NCBI GenBank assembly: GCA_903861195.1
Contig: CAIOTJ010000014.1
Coordinates: 1-57,889 of the forward strand
Length of the DNA: 57,889 bases
DNA from: an uncultured Planctomycetaceae bacterium
GTDB taxonomy: Bacteria; Planctomycetota; Planctomycetia; Planctomycetales; Planctomycetaceae
Reading direction: 5' to 3'
The notes under the pieces are model-generated. The model saw only the letters and a list, made by a program, of their open reading frames with translations. It was not told the origin of the DNA and did no database searches. Each line of letters starts with the position of its first letter. The stretch's first letter is position 1. A program made the translations under genes and the position numbers. Of this stretch, positions 15,197 to 24,131 are shown piece by piece.

Positions 15197-18190
15197 ATGG
15201 TGGTTTTGACGGAAGCGGCACAGCGTGATCTGGTCCAGGCTCTGCGGGCTCAGATTGCGGGCGATGTCCGGTTTGATGAGATGACTCGCGGGCTGTACAG
15301 CACCGATGCGAGCATCTACCAGATCGCCCCTGTGGGGGTTGTGTTTCCCAAGGGCCGGGACGATGTGCTGGCCGCCGTCAACATCGCCCGCCAGCGTGGT
15401 CTTCCCGTCCTGCCCCGGGGCAGCGGGACGAGCCTGTCGGGCCAGACGGTCGCCGCGGCATTGGTGCTCGACTTCAGCCGCTACATGAACCGTGTGCTCG
15501 AAATCGACCTCGAACGGCGCTTGGTGCGAATCGAGCCGGGTGTCGTCCTGGACCAGTTGAATGCGGCCCTCAAACCCCATGGTCTGCAGTTTGGACCCGA
15601 TGTGGCGACCAGCAGCCGCGCCAACCTGGGGGGGATGATTGGGAACAATTCCGCCGGGTCACGCTCGGTCCGACAGGGCAAGGTGATCGATCACGTCCGT
15701 GAACTCGACGTGGTCTTGTCGGACGGCACCAGTCTGCACTGCGCTCCCCTGACCGCGGCCTCCCTCGAACAGGTGCGAACCGAGCCGGGACGAGTCGGCG
15801 AGCTGCAGCGGGGGTTGAGCGACATCGTGGCGCACAATCGGCGGGAGATTCTGGCCAAATATCCCCGCATCCTCCGTCGGGTCAGCGGTTACAACCTCGA
15901 CGCCTTTCTGCCCGATTTGTACCGGCAAATGCCCCAGCCGGCGGTGGTCCGCGAGCTGGATCGGGCCTGGCCCGATCGCGCCGGGTTCAACCTGTCACGC
16001 ATCTTCGTCGGGGCCGAGGGAACCCTGGGAGCGGTGACGGAGGCCGTGCTGCATGCCGTACCTCTTCCCCGGGAACGCGGCGTGGTGCTGCTCGAATTCC
16101 GCACCATTGATGCCGCCCTGGAAGCGACTCCCCGGATTCTCGAATGCGACCCGTCGGCGGTGGAACTGCTCGATCGGAACATTGTCGAACTCTCCCGGCA
16201 GAATCTGAAATACCGCAAGTCGTTGGAGTTCGTCTCCGGCACCCCCGAGGCGCTGTTGATCGTCGAATTCTCGGCCGATTCCGAGGTGGTGGTTCGCGAC
16301 TCTCTCCAGTTGCTGGAGCAGAAGTTGCGGGGATGGCCCGGTCTGGACCGCTTCCTCCCGGCCACATCCGCCGAGCAACGGGAGCAGATCTGGAATTGCC
16401 GGAAGGCGGGGGCCCCCCTGCTGCTGAGCATTCCCGGGGCCCGCAAGCCAATCGCCTTTGTCGAAGATACCGCGGTCGAGCCGGCCCGCCTGGCGCAGTT
16501 CACCCGCCGATTTCGCGCGATTCTCACGAAGCATGGAATCACCGGGGCCTACTATGGTCATGCTTCGGTCGGTTGCCTCCACATCCGGCCCATGGTCGAT
16601 ACGAAATCCGCCGGCGACCTGGCGATTCTCAAAGCGGTCTCCGATGAGGTGGCCGAACTTGTGCAGGAGTTTGGCGGGGCGATGACGGGCGAGCACGGGG
16701 ACGGGCTGGCCCGCAGCTATCACAACCTCCGGCTGTTTGGTCCGCAGTTGTTCGAGGCCTTCCGTCAGGTCAAGCGGCTGTTTGATCCGCTCAACCTGAT
16801 GAACCCCGGCAAGGTCACCGAAAGCCCCTCGCCGACCGACAACCTGCGCTACGGTGTGAATTATCCAGGGGCCCGGCTCGACACCTTTCAGGATTTCACC
16901 CGGGAGGCGAACTTCGCGGGGGCTCCAGGACAAGGGTTCCTGGCCGCCGCCGAGGCGTGTAACGGGTCGGCGGTTTGCCGCAAGACCGCGACGGGCACCA
17001 TGTGTCCCTCGTTCATGGTCAGCCTCGATGAAGAGCAGTCGACCCGCGGGCGGGCGAATGCCCTGCGTCTGGCGCTGACCGGGCAATTGGCACCCGGAGC
17101 GCTGACCTCCCGGCGGATGTGGGATGTGATGGACCTGTGCCTGATGTGCAAGGGGTGCAAGGCCGAGTGTCCCAGCAATGTCGATGTCGCCAAGCTGAAG
17201 GTCGAGTTCCTGGGCCATTACTACTCAGCCCACACTCCCACCCTGGGGACCCGTTTGCTGGCAAATACCGGTTGGATCAACCGGATTGGGTCGGCGTTCG
17301 CCCCGGTCTCGAACTGGCTGGCGGCTTTCGGGGGCGGTCTACGGGAATGGTTGACCGGCATCGATCGTCGGCGGCCTTTGCCCCGGTTTACCGGGCGGAA
17401 TTTCCCCCGCTGGTTTGACCGGCATCAGCCCGCCCCGGGCGCGGGGAGTCGGGGGCGCGTGCTGCTGCTCGATGACTGCCTGACCAGCTATTGCGAGCCG
17501 GGTGTCAATCGGAGTGCCGTGGAACTTCTCGAGGCGGCCGGCTACGTGGTCGAGCGGGCCAATCTCTGGTGCTGCGGCCGTCCCTTCATTTCCAAGGGAT
17601 TGCTCGACCCGGCGAAAGCACTGGTGCGCCGCAATGTCGCCATTCTCGATGAGTTCGCCCGCGAAAATATTCCGATCCTGGGGGTCGAGCCCAGTTGCCT
17701 GCTGACCCTCGTCGATGAATATCCCGACCTGTTCCCGTCCGAAGCGACTCAACGCGTGAAGCAGCAGGCGCACCTGCTGGATGGCTGGCTGGCGAGCCGG
17801 ATTCGTGCGGGGGAAGTCTCCCTGCAGTTCCGTCCGCGCTCGGGAGAGGTGCTGCTGCACGGTCATTGCCAGCAGAAAGCCCTCGTGGGGACCCAGGGGA
17901 CCCGGCAGGCGTTGGGGTTGGTGCCCGGGTTGACCGTCCGCGAGGTCGACTCGGGGTGTTGCGGAATGGCTGGTTCCTTCGGCTACGAGCACTACGACGT
18001 CAGCCAGCAGATCGGCGAAAGGGTGCTGTTTCCCGCTGTCCGCGAGCATGCCTCCCAGACAGGTGAGGGATCGGTCTGTGCGCCCGGTTTCTCATGTCGG
18101 CACCAGGTTCTCGACGGGACGGGTCACCGGCCCCTGCATCCCGTCGAATTGCTACGGGAACAACTTGTCGAAGACCAGCCGAAGGGCTGA
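15197..18190 (+). CDS. FAD-linked and Fe-S oxidoreductase (D-lactate/glycolate-type 2-hydroxyacid dehydrogenase)
   Basis: This 997-aa protein fuses the parts that GlcD and GlcF provide separately. It starts with an FAD-binding (PCMH-type) domain containing LPRGSGTSLSGQT and NLGGMIGNNSAGSRS. A GlcD-like FAD-oxidase C domain follows, with YYGHASVGCLHIRPM, MTGEHGDGLARS and FDPLNLMNPGKV. The ferredoxin-like region comes next (CNGSAVCRKTATGTMCPS and CLMCKGCKAECPSN, about 595-660). Two CCG cysteine-rich segments close the protein (ANLWCCGRPF and DSGCCGMAGSFGYE). This order matches fused D-lactate or D-2-hydroxyacid dehydrogenases that feed electrons to quinone or another acceptor. No signal peptide is present. 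The start follows the weak sequence GGACGAG. The substrate (lactate, glycolate or 2-hydroxyglutarate) cannot be told from the sequence. Confidence 0.9.
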   Translation: MVVLTEAAQRDLVQALRAQIAGDVRFDEMTRGLYSTDASIYQIAPVGVVFPKGRDDVLAAVNIARQRGLPVLPRGSGTSLSGQTVAAALVLDFSRYMNRVLEIDLERRLVRIEPGVVLDQLNAALKPHGLQFGPDVATSSRANLGGMIGNNSAGSRSVRQGKVIDHVRELDVVLSDGTSLHCAPLTAASLEQVRTEPGRVGELQRGLSDIVAHNRREILAKYPRILRRVSGYNLDAFLPDLYRQMPQPAVVRELDRAWPDRAGFNLSRIFVGAEGTLGAVTEAVLHAVPLPRERGVVLLEFRTIDAALEATPRILECDPSAVELLDRNIVELSRQNLKYRKSLEFVSGTPEALLIVEFSADSEVVVRDSLQLLEQKLRGWPGLDRFLPATSAEQREQIWNCRKAGAPLLLSIPGARKPIAFVEDTAVEPARLAQFTRRFRAILTKHGITGAYYGHASVGCLHIRPMVDTKSAGDLAILKAVSDEVAELVQEFGGAMTGEHGDGLARSYHNLRLFGPQLFEAFRQVKRLFDPLNLMNPGKVTESPSPTDNLRYGVNYPGARLDTFQDFTREANFAGAPGQGFLAAAEACNGSAVCRKTATGTMCPSFMVSLDEEQSTRGRANALRLALTGQLAPGALTSRRMWDVMDLCLMCKGCKAECPSNVDVAKLKVEFLGHYYSAHTPTLGTRLLANTGWINRIGSAFAPVSNWLAAFGGGLREWLTGIDRRRPLPRFTGRNFPRWFDRHQPAPGAGSRGRVLLLDDCLTSYCEPGVNRSAVELLEAAGYVVERANLWCCGRPFISKGLLDPAKALVRRNVAILDEFARENIPILGVEPSCLLTLVDEYPDLFPSEATQRVKQQAHLLDGWLASRIRAGEVSLQFRPRSGEVLLHGHCQQKALVGTQGTRQALGLVPGLTVREVDSGCCGMAGSFGYEHYDVSQQIGERVLFPAVREHASQTGEGSVCAPGFSCRHQVLDGTGHRPLHPVELLREQLVEDQPKG

Positions 18191-18486
18191 GTCGGCCGGG
18201 GGACCGGCCTGCCGCGGGCTCGGTCCGTATCGAATCAAAATGGCGTTCACTGCCCGCTCCCGCGCGGGACACGGTCATTCCGACTTGTCCCTCATTCACC
18301 TCTGGAAAAGATGGAACGATTCTGGTGGAACCGCATCAGTTTCCGCATCTGACGAAGGTTGGACAGAGACGGTTCCCCTCGCCATCCCCGGTTGTCGATG
18401 GGGATTTTCCCACGGAGGTTGTCAGTTCCGAATCCAGCCCGGGAGGTATCCCGTCGACGGCACTCGGCCGCAGGGGCCGGGATCGC
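18191..18486. other. Gap between convergent genes, no feature seen
   Basis: The oxidoreductase gene and the next DUF1501 gene converge here. Several frames run through from the neighbours, but none has a start, ribosome binding site or protein-like composition. I found no strong hairpin with a T-run. Confidence 0.6.
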
Positions 18487-19980
18487 TCAGGCAAGCATCT
18501 CCGGAATGACGCCGCAGCTTTCCGGAACCAACGGGATGAGTTGCCCCGCGCGATCCGGAATCCGGGTGTGCGGATCGTATCCCAGCAGGTGATACATGGT
18601 GGCGAGCAGATCTTTGGGAGAGACCGGGCGGTCGATGGGCGCTCCCGCTTCCTTGTCGGTGGCCCCCACCACCCGCCCCAGGGCGATGCCCCCCCCGGCG
18701 AAGGCCAGCGAGTACGCCTGTGACCAGTGGTCGCGGCCACCTCCCGCGGCGTTGTTCAGCTTGGGAGTGCGCCCATGATCGCTCAACACGACCACGAGGG
18801 TGTCGTTGAGAAGTCCCCGTTGCTCCAGATCAAGAATCAGCCCCGAGAATCCTTTGTCGAAGGGAGGCAAGAGTTGGTCGACCATCCGGGGATAGTGGTT
18901 CCAGTGGGTGTCCCAGGCATCGCCCGCCAGGCCGTATTCGTCCCAGAATACACTGACCAGCCGGGTGCCCGCCTCGATCATCCGTCGGGCACCCAGGCAC
19001 GCCTGACCAAACAAAGTCATCCCATAAAGCTGGCGGGTCGACTCGGGCTCGCGGCGCACATCCAGCGCTTCGGTCACCCGGGGAGAGGTCAGCATCGAGA
19101 AGGCCAGTTGCTGATAACGGCTGAGAGTGGCGCCATCGCGGCTCTGGTCGAACTCGCGACGGCGTTCGTCAAACTGCTGCAGCAGCGACCGGCGACGGTC
19201 GAGGCGGTCGAGCGTCAAATCGGGCTGGGGCCCCGCGGCCGAGAACCGGAAGTACCCATTCGATTCGCAGGCGACGTAGGGATCTGGCACGTCGACCTTC
19301 ATGTCGCGCAGGGTCTTGACCACGGTCCCCGCCGACTTTCCTTCAAACTCGGTCCAGGTGGGGTTGTAGGTCGAACCCAGGAACGAGGCATACGGCCCCG
19401 CCCGGTTCACTTCTCCCACACGCTGGCTCGAGAAGGGGAAGGGGAGCGCCACATTCTGTGGAACCTGGCTGCGCCGGATCTGCGGATTGTGCTCGTCGAG
19501 GTACTGCAGCACCGAGCCAAAATACGGGTGGTGCCGCGAGTCGTTCGGTGCCAGTTCCATCGCCACATCAATGGCCGGAATTCCCGTCGTGGCGAAGGCG
19601 ACTCCATGAATCGGATACGGATGGGTGATCGAGCGCACAACCGTCATGCGGTCGGTCATGCGGGCAATGTGCGGCAGATGCTCGCAGACATCCAGCCCCG
19701 GCAAGACCGAGGGGATCGGCTTCATGGTCCCCCGGATTTCAACAGGAGCGTTCGGCTTCATGTCGAACGTTTCGAGTTGGCTGGGAGCCCCGTAGAGGTA
19801 AATCAGAATGCAGTTCTTGGCCCGACCAAAACCGGCGGCCTCCCCCTCCTGCGCTCGCGCCTCGCGCTCCAGCAGATGCGACAACCCCAGCCCGCAGCCC
19901 GAAAGGCCACCCACCTGCAGCAGATCCCGGCGAGTGACGCCGTCACACATTCGCTTGGGAGAACTCAAAATGCGCAGCAT
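18487..19980 (-). CDS. DUF1501 domain protein with Tat signal
   Basis: This 497-aa DUF1501 protein has a twin-arginine leader TRRDLLQVGGLSG at about residues 16-28. Conserved stretches are ILIYLYGAPSQLETFDMKPNAP, VRGTMKPIPS-like region, MTVVRSITHPYPIHG, LFGQACLGARRMIEAGTRLV, VVVLSDHGRTPKLN and GGGRDHWSQAYSLAFAGGG. These match the version of the family usually found beside DUF1549/DUF1553 genes, yet no partner lies next to it here. GAGGGTGGACG before the ATG gives a usable ribosome binding site. A promoter-like pair lies 40-68 bp upstream. The family fold resembles sulfatases and phosphatases, but the function is unknown. Confidence 0.9.
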   Translation of the reverse strand: MLRILSSPKRMCDGVTRRDLLQVGGLSGCGLGLSHLLEREARAQEGEAAGFGRAKNCILIYLYGAPSQLETFDMKPNAPVEIRGTMKPIPSVLPGLDVCEHLPHIARMTDRMTVVRSITHPYPIHGVAFATTGIPAIDVAMELAPNDSRHHPYFGSVLQYLDEHNPQIRRSQVPQNVALPFPFSSQRVGEVNRAGPYASFLGSTYNPTWTEFEGKSAGTVVKTLRDMKVDVPDPYVACESNGYFRFSAAGPQPDLTLDRLDRRRSLLQQFDERRREFDQSRDGATLSRYQQLAFSMLTSPRVTEALDVRREPESTRQLYGMTLFGQACLGARRMIEAGTRLVSVFWDEYGLAGDAWDTHWNHYPRMVDQLLPPFDKGFSGLILDLEQRGLLNDTLVVVLSDHGRTPKLNNAAGGGRDHWSQAYSLAFAGGGIALGRVVGATDKEAGAPIDRPVSPKDLLATMYHLLGYDPHTRIPDRAGQLIPLVPESCGVIPEMLA

Positions 19981-20298
19981 CGTCCACCCTCATCGACACA
20001 TGGGTCAACATCGACTGATATGTTACTGCTCAAAATCGACCGTCACAAGGGGGGGGCGTTCGAGCGGTTTGAGGAGGCGTGGGGAAGTGATGGGGGGACA
20101 AAGTTGGCACCCCGGGCGGGGGGGGACTGGTGTGCGCTTTCAGCCCAAGTCAGAGCCAGTCCGCAGTCGGCTTTCCGACGAGCTGTCCCCAGAGAGGCGT
20201 GCCGGTCCGGGAGGGGGCTGTCTGGCACCCAATTCCAAACAGCCGTCTGGAATCGTGATCTCGCAGGCGAACAGCCGGGCTCCGGTGGATTGGGGAGG
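19981..20298. other. Gene-free stretch upstream of the DUF1501 gene, with a run of eight G bases
   Basis: This lies downstream of the transglutaminase gene and upstream of the DUF1501 gene, both on the minus strand. It contains the promoter-like pair listed separately, a G8 run at 20049-20056 and further G-rich patches. No credible open frame is present. Confidence 0.6.
20020..20048 (-). promoter_or_regulatory. Candidate promoter for the DUF1501 gene at 18487-19980
   Basis: Read on the minus strand, TTGTGA (20048-20043) and TAACAT (20025-20020) are 17 bp apart, each with four of six consensus matches. Transcription would begin about 30 nt before the ATG at 19980. Confidence 0.4.
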
Positions 20299-22701
20299 TC
20301 ATCCCACGGAGTGAGGGCTGGCTTTAGCGCCCGGACCCGTGGACAGGGCCAAGGCCAATTCCCCCAGTTGGTGTTCGATCTGTTCCGCTTCGTCACCCGG
20401 CAGGGGGCGTTCGCCAAACCGCACCTCATAAAACAAGCGCGTCAGACGTTGGGGCAAATCCGACAGCTGCGAGGCGGCGAGGGGCGGGGCCAATTCCCGC
20501 TCGATTTGGCTGGCGAACTCCTGTTGCGTCTGGCCCTGGGGACGGACCAGGCCCCGGCTGGCCACGAGCTCCTCAAATCGCTGGTAGAAGCGGATCGATT
20601 GCTCTTGAGGCGAAGTCGGTTGCCACCACCGTCCCAGCAGTTGAGAGACAACCCCTCTCCAGCCCCCCACGGCTGTTCCCCGCGCCCGTGTCGGAGCGCG
20701 AGATCCCCACTGCGCCAGCCATCGCAGCAACCCCACACTCAGGACCAATCCCGAAAGCAGCCAGGGACCCCATTGGCGGTACAGTCCACTCGCTACGGGA
20801 TCGGATGTGCCAAAGTCACGCAGCATTTCATAAAGCTGCTGGAATGTGTCTTTGATGCCATTCCAGGCCTTGGTGAGGGGGGCGTACAACTGCGATTGCT
20901 GCCGATCGATCGACATCGACACAAAGTAATTCGACCACAGCGACGAGAGCGATTCGCGCGTGTTCCCCCAGAACCCGCGCTCGATGCTGAACCGCCGCGT
21001 CTCTTCGTCGCGGGCATACGGCACCGCGTCGAGGGTCTGCCATTCGTCATCGACCCACGCCTCCACCCAGGCATGCGAGTGCCTGCGCTGCACTTCGTAA
21101 TATCCGGTGTTCCGGTTCTCGACCGCTCCTTTGTACCCGGTGACCAGACGGCTATGCACTCCCTGGGTTCGCAGCATGATCACCAACGCGGTTGCGAAGT
21201 ACTCGCAGTGCCCCTGCTTGGTGTTGAGCAGGAAGTCTTCCAGGGGGTCCAGGCTGAAGTCGGAGCGTTGTTGTTGAAGCGAATAGGAATACTCACCGGA
21301 ATCTCTGAGGAATGCAATCAGTCGATCGGCGATCTGCCGTTCGGCCGACGGTCCGGTTGCTGTCAGTTCTCCCACGACCCGATCCGCCAGTTCCCGCACG
21401 CGGACCAGTTCCTGGGGAAAACTGCGATAACGGCGGTCGATATGCTCGGGCAGCCCGCCGGGGCTCAATTTGGCGATCGTGGGCAGATCGGCGTGCGGCC
21501 TGCGCCGCGACCAGACGAAGTACTCCCGCAGGGGGACCTGGAATTCATTGGCCTTCAATGTGTAAGTGAAGCTCCCCCGTTCCAGCGGCTGGTAAGGATC
21601 AATCGCGTAGGCCAGGTCGGCGGGACGCAGCGCAACGACCGCGGTCTCGATGTCCTGGTCCAACAGGTATTCCTGGCGAATCAGGCCGCTGGTCTTGGGA
21701 GTCCAGGGAACAGTCGCCAACTTCTCGACACGGTCTTCGGCCGACCATTGACCCGAGCGGTACTTGTCAAAAATGTCCCCCCGAAAGTACGGCTCATCGA
21801 GCCCCTGCAGGGTTGCGAGTTCTTCCAGCCGCAACAGGTTGTCACTGTCGCGGTCGAACAGCCGCACCTGCAGCACGCGGGTACTGTCTTCGAGAATCTC
21901 CCCCAGTCCTCCCAGTCGCAGGTTTTTCGAGTAGCCCGTGGTGGTGCGACCCCCTCCCACCGCCGTGTTCAGAAACGGGTTCGCCGAGCCGATCCAGAAT
22001 CGGGGAACAAGCAGGAACACCAGCACCCCCATAATCAGTCCGAGAATTGCCATGCGGGCCAGGCTGAAGACAAATCGTCGCTGCAGCCAGTGCCCTGCAT
22101 ATTCGAGGCAGACCCCATGTCGCACTCGCAGCGGGGGGGGCGACGGGGAAGAGGAGTGGGCCACAATCTCCTCGGGATGGACATTCCCGGCCGGATCGCC
22201 GCTTTGGTCCAGGAAAGTCGGCAACAGCTCCAGTTCCTGGGCACGGAACAACAGGTTGCCCACGGCCATGGTCCAGAGCATCACCAGCACAAAGACCAGA
22301 ACCAGCAGCCCGTACAGGCCGGAATTGGTCAGAACCGAGCCCACTGCCACCAGCAACAACACGAAGGCTCCCAGCAGCCAGTACTCCCGGGAGCGTTTTT
22401 TCTGGAAGAGAATGATCCAGCTCAGATAGCACAGGAAATGAGCCCCCGAGAGAAGTCTGCCTTCGAGGCTGGGGCCCAGGAACTCCCCCAGTGCGGCGGC
22501 CGCGGCGAGAAGTCCCAGGGCATTGCTGCTCCACGGACCAAGCGACCAGCGGGGTCCCCGCTCGTTGAACAAGTAGGCGGCGACGGCCAGCAGGACGGTC
22601 ACTCCGGCGGGGAAGAAGTCTCCCTCTCCCAACCACAGCATTCCCGATCCCAGGATCACCAGGACGAACAGGCTGGCCACGAACACATCGCGCAGAGTCA
22701 T
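20299..22701 (-). CDS. TgpA-like membrane transglutaminase (DUF3488 plus transglutaminase core)
   Basis: This 800-aa membrane protein begins with five to six hydrophobic helices (about 1-240, DUF3488-like). An extracytoplasmic transglutaminase-like core follows, with the papain-type triad C499 (QGHCEYFATA), H543 (HSHAWVEAW) and D558 (TLDAVP). Another membrane helix lies near 640, and the C-terminal tail (about 670-800) resembles DUF4129. It probably makes or cuts amide bonds in envelope proteins or peptides. The gene overlaps the end of the DUF58 gene by 4 bp (ATGA) and has GGAGG 7 nt before its start, so the two are translationally coupled. A C8 run (22133-22140 as G8 on plus) lies in the coding region. 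DUF58 and TgpA-like proteins usually occur together. Confidence 0.9.
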   Translation of the reverse strand: MTLRDVFVASLFVLVILGSGMLWLGEGDFFPAGVTVLLAVAAYLFNERGPRWSLGPWSSNALGLLAAAAALGEFLGPSLEGRLLSGAHFLCYLSWIILFQKKRSREYWLLGAFVLLLVAVGSVLTNSGLYGLLVLVFVLVMLWTMAVGNLLFRAQELELLPTFLDQSGDPAGNVHPEEIVAHSSSPSPPPLRVRHGVCLEYAGHWLQRRFVFSLARMAILGLIMGVLVFLLVPRFWIGSANPFLNTAVGGGRTTTGYSKNLRLGGLGEILEDSTRVLQVRLFDRDSDNLLRLEELATLQGLDEPYFRGDIFDKYRSGQWSAEDRVEKLATVPWTPKTSGLIRQEYLLDQDIETAVVALRPADLAYAIDPYQPLERGSFTYTLKANEFQVPLREYFVWSRRRPHADLPTIAKLSPGGLPEHIDRRYRSFPQELVRVRELADRVVGELTATGPSAERQIADRLIAFLRDSGEYSYSLQQQRSDFSLDPLEDFLLNTKQGHCEYFATALVIMLRTQGVHSRLVTGYKGAVENRNTGYYEVQRRHSHAWVEAWVDDEWQTLDAVPYARDEETRRFSIERGFWGNTRESLSSLWSNYFVSMSIDRQQSQLYAPLTKAWNGIKDTFQQLYEMLRDFGTSDPVASGLYRQWGPWLLSGLVLSVGLLRWLAQWGSRAPTRARGTAVGGWRGVVSQLLGRWWQPTSPQEQSIRFYQRFEELVASRGLVRPQGQTQQEFASQIERELAPPLAASQLSDLPQRLTRLFYEVRFGERPLPGDEAEQIEHQLGELALALSTGPGAKASPHSVG

Positions 22702-24131
22702 CGGACGGCCTCCAGCCCCGGGAGGGGATCGAGCTCAAACAGGTCCTCCAGGGTCACCCCCTCCGAGGCGGGACATTCGAATTCCGAACCCACCTCGTCA
22801 ATCGAGAGCCCCAGACCGGCCAACAGGTCTTCAAGACGATTCTGGGAATCAGGGTGCGACGAAATGAAGAGTTTCCGCGAAGACTCTCCCCGGCGCTGCT
22901 CCAGAATGTCGGCGAGATTTCCCGTCGCCGGCGACGAACTCCCCTCTGCCAAGGCCAGGCTTTCCAGGGCGTCCCGCAAGGTCAGTCCCTGCCCGGGTTC
23001 CCCCAGGGAGGCAAATTGGCGGCCGCACAGGGACAGTTGCAGACCGGTGTTCCGACCGGTTCGCGCGCGGCTGGTGCAGCAGCTGGCGACAAATGAGATC
23101 ACGGTTTCCAGCCGTTCCAGATCCGTAGCACCCGGCTGGGGGGGAAGCCACAAATCGACCAGCAACAGCCATTCGGGATCATGTTGTTCCTGGTACTCCC
23201 GGACCATCAGTTCATTCCGCCGCGCCGTGGTCCGCCAATGGATGGCACGCCGGCTGTCACCTGGTCGAAATTCCCGCAGACGATGAAACTCCTCGTCAAA
23301 CACTCCCGTCCGGGCCGGGGCATCAAACTGCGTCCGCTGCTGCGTCCGCAAGGCCTCGCGAAAGCGTCCGGTCAGCCGTCCCACCCGGGGAAGAATGAGC
23401 AATTGTTCGGCCAGATTCAGTTCAAACCCCCGTTCCCACAGGCCGAGGGGATACCGCGACGAAATCCGCAGAGACAAAAAGTCGAGCACTCCGCGGGCGG
23501 GAGCAGCCACCTGGTACGAAGCGAAACGGCTGGAGTGGGGGGGGATTCTCTCGAACAGCACGGTGGGGTGGTGCTCGTGGGACCCCTGCCGCAAGTGATC
23601 TTCCACCTGCAGCAGCCAGGAACTCAGCCAACGCTTGCGGTTGGTCAGTTCGATCTGGATCGAGAAGGGTTCGCCGGCGAACACCATGTCGGGCAGGGTA
23701 CGTCTCCCCCGGACCTGACGCAGGACCAGAATGGTCGCATACCCGTTGAGCACCAGGGACCCCGCCAGCAGGGCGAAGACCAGCAACAGCATGTTCGAAT
23801 GGCCCAGCAAGCCACCCAGCAACAGGACCACCATGAACAGACTATAGACCAACGCTTCCGAGGTCAGCCGGGCCCCATAACGCCGGGCTTGGGGATTTCC
23901 CCCCCCCAGCAAATACGCGAGCACTGTCCCCGGCGCCTCGGTCAGCCAACGCCAACCACCGCTTCTCCAACCCCAGCCGGCCACCAGAATGCCCATGGTC
24001 ACCCAACCCCACGTCGGTGGTCTTTGGCTGAACCAGCCGCCACCGCTGACGATCAGCAGCAGGCCGACCACGAAAATCAGGGCGTCCCACCAGGTTGGGG
24101 GGCTTCGATCATTCGATGGTGTCGCACGCAT
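22698..24131 (-). CDS. DUF58 domain membrane protein
   Basis: This 477-aa protein has several N-terminal membrane helices (about 14-130) and then a long soluble part. The DUF58 signature is FRPGDSRRAIHWRTTARRNE at about 280-300, followed by a von Willebrand-A-like strand (WLLLVDLWLPP). DUF58 proteins normally work with a MoxR AAA ATPase and transglutaminase in assembly of envelope or metalloenzyme complexes. No MoxR gene lies in this window, so it is either elsewhere or upstream of the sequenced cluster. The start lies inside the end of the BshC-like gene (23-bp overlap) with GAGGAG before it. The gene overlaps the transglutaminase by 4 bp. Confidence 0.88.
   Translation of the reverse strand: MRATPSNDRSPPTWWDALIFVVGLLLIVSGGGWFSQRPPTWGWVTMGILVAGWGWRSGGWRWLTEAPGTVLAYLLGGGNPQARRYGARLTSEALVYSLFMVVLLLGGLLGHSNMLLLVFALLAGSLVLNGYATILVLRQVRGRRTLPDMVFAGEPFSIQIELTNRKRWLSSWLLQVEDHLRQGSHEHHPTVLFERIPPHSSRFASYQVAAPARGVLDFLSLRISSRYPLGLWERGFELNLAEQLLILPRVGRLTGRFREALRTQQRTQFDAPARTGVFDEEFHRLREFRPGDSRRAIHWRTTARRNELMVREYQEQHDPEWLLLVDLWLPPQPGATDLERLETVISFVASCCTSRARTGRNTGLQLSLCGRQFASLGEPGQGLTLRDALESLALAEGSSSPATGNLADILEQRRGESSRKLFISSHPDSQNRLEDLLAGLGLSIDEVGSEFECPASEGVTLEDLFELDPLPGLEAVR

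Noticed and set aside
18727-23286. A 1519-codon plus-strand frame over the DUF1501 and transglutaminase genes
   Set aside because: Shadow of the minus-strand genes with no ribosome binding site or recognisable domain.
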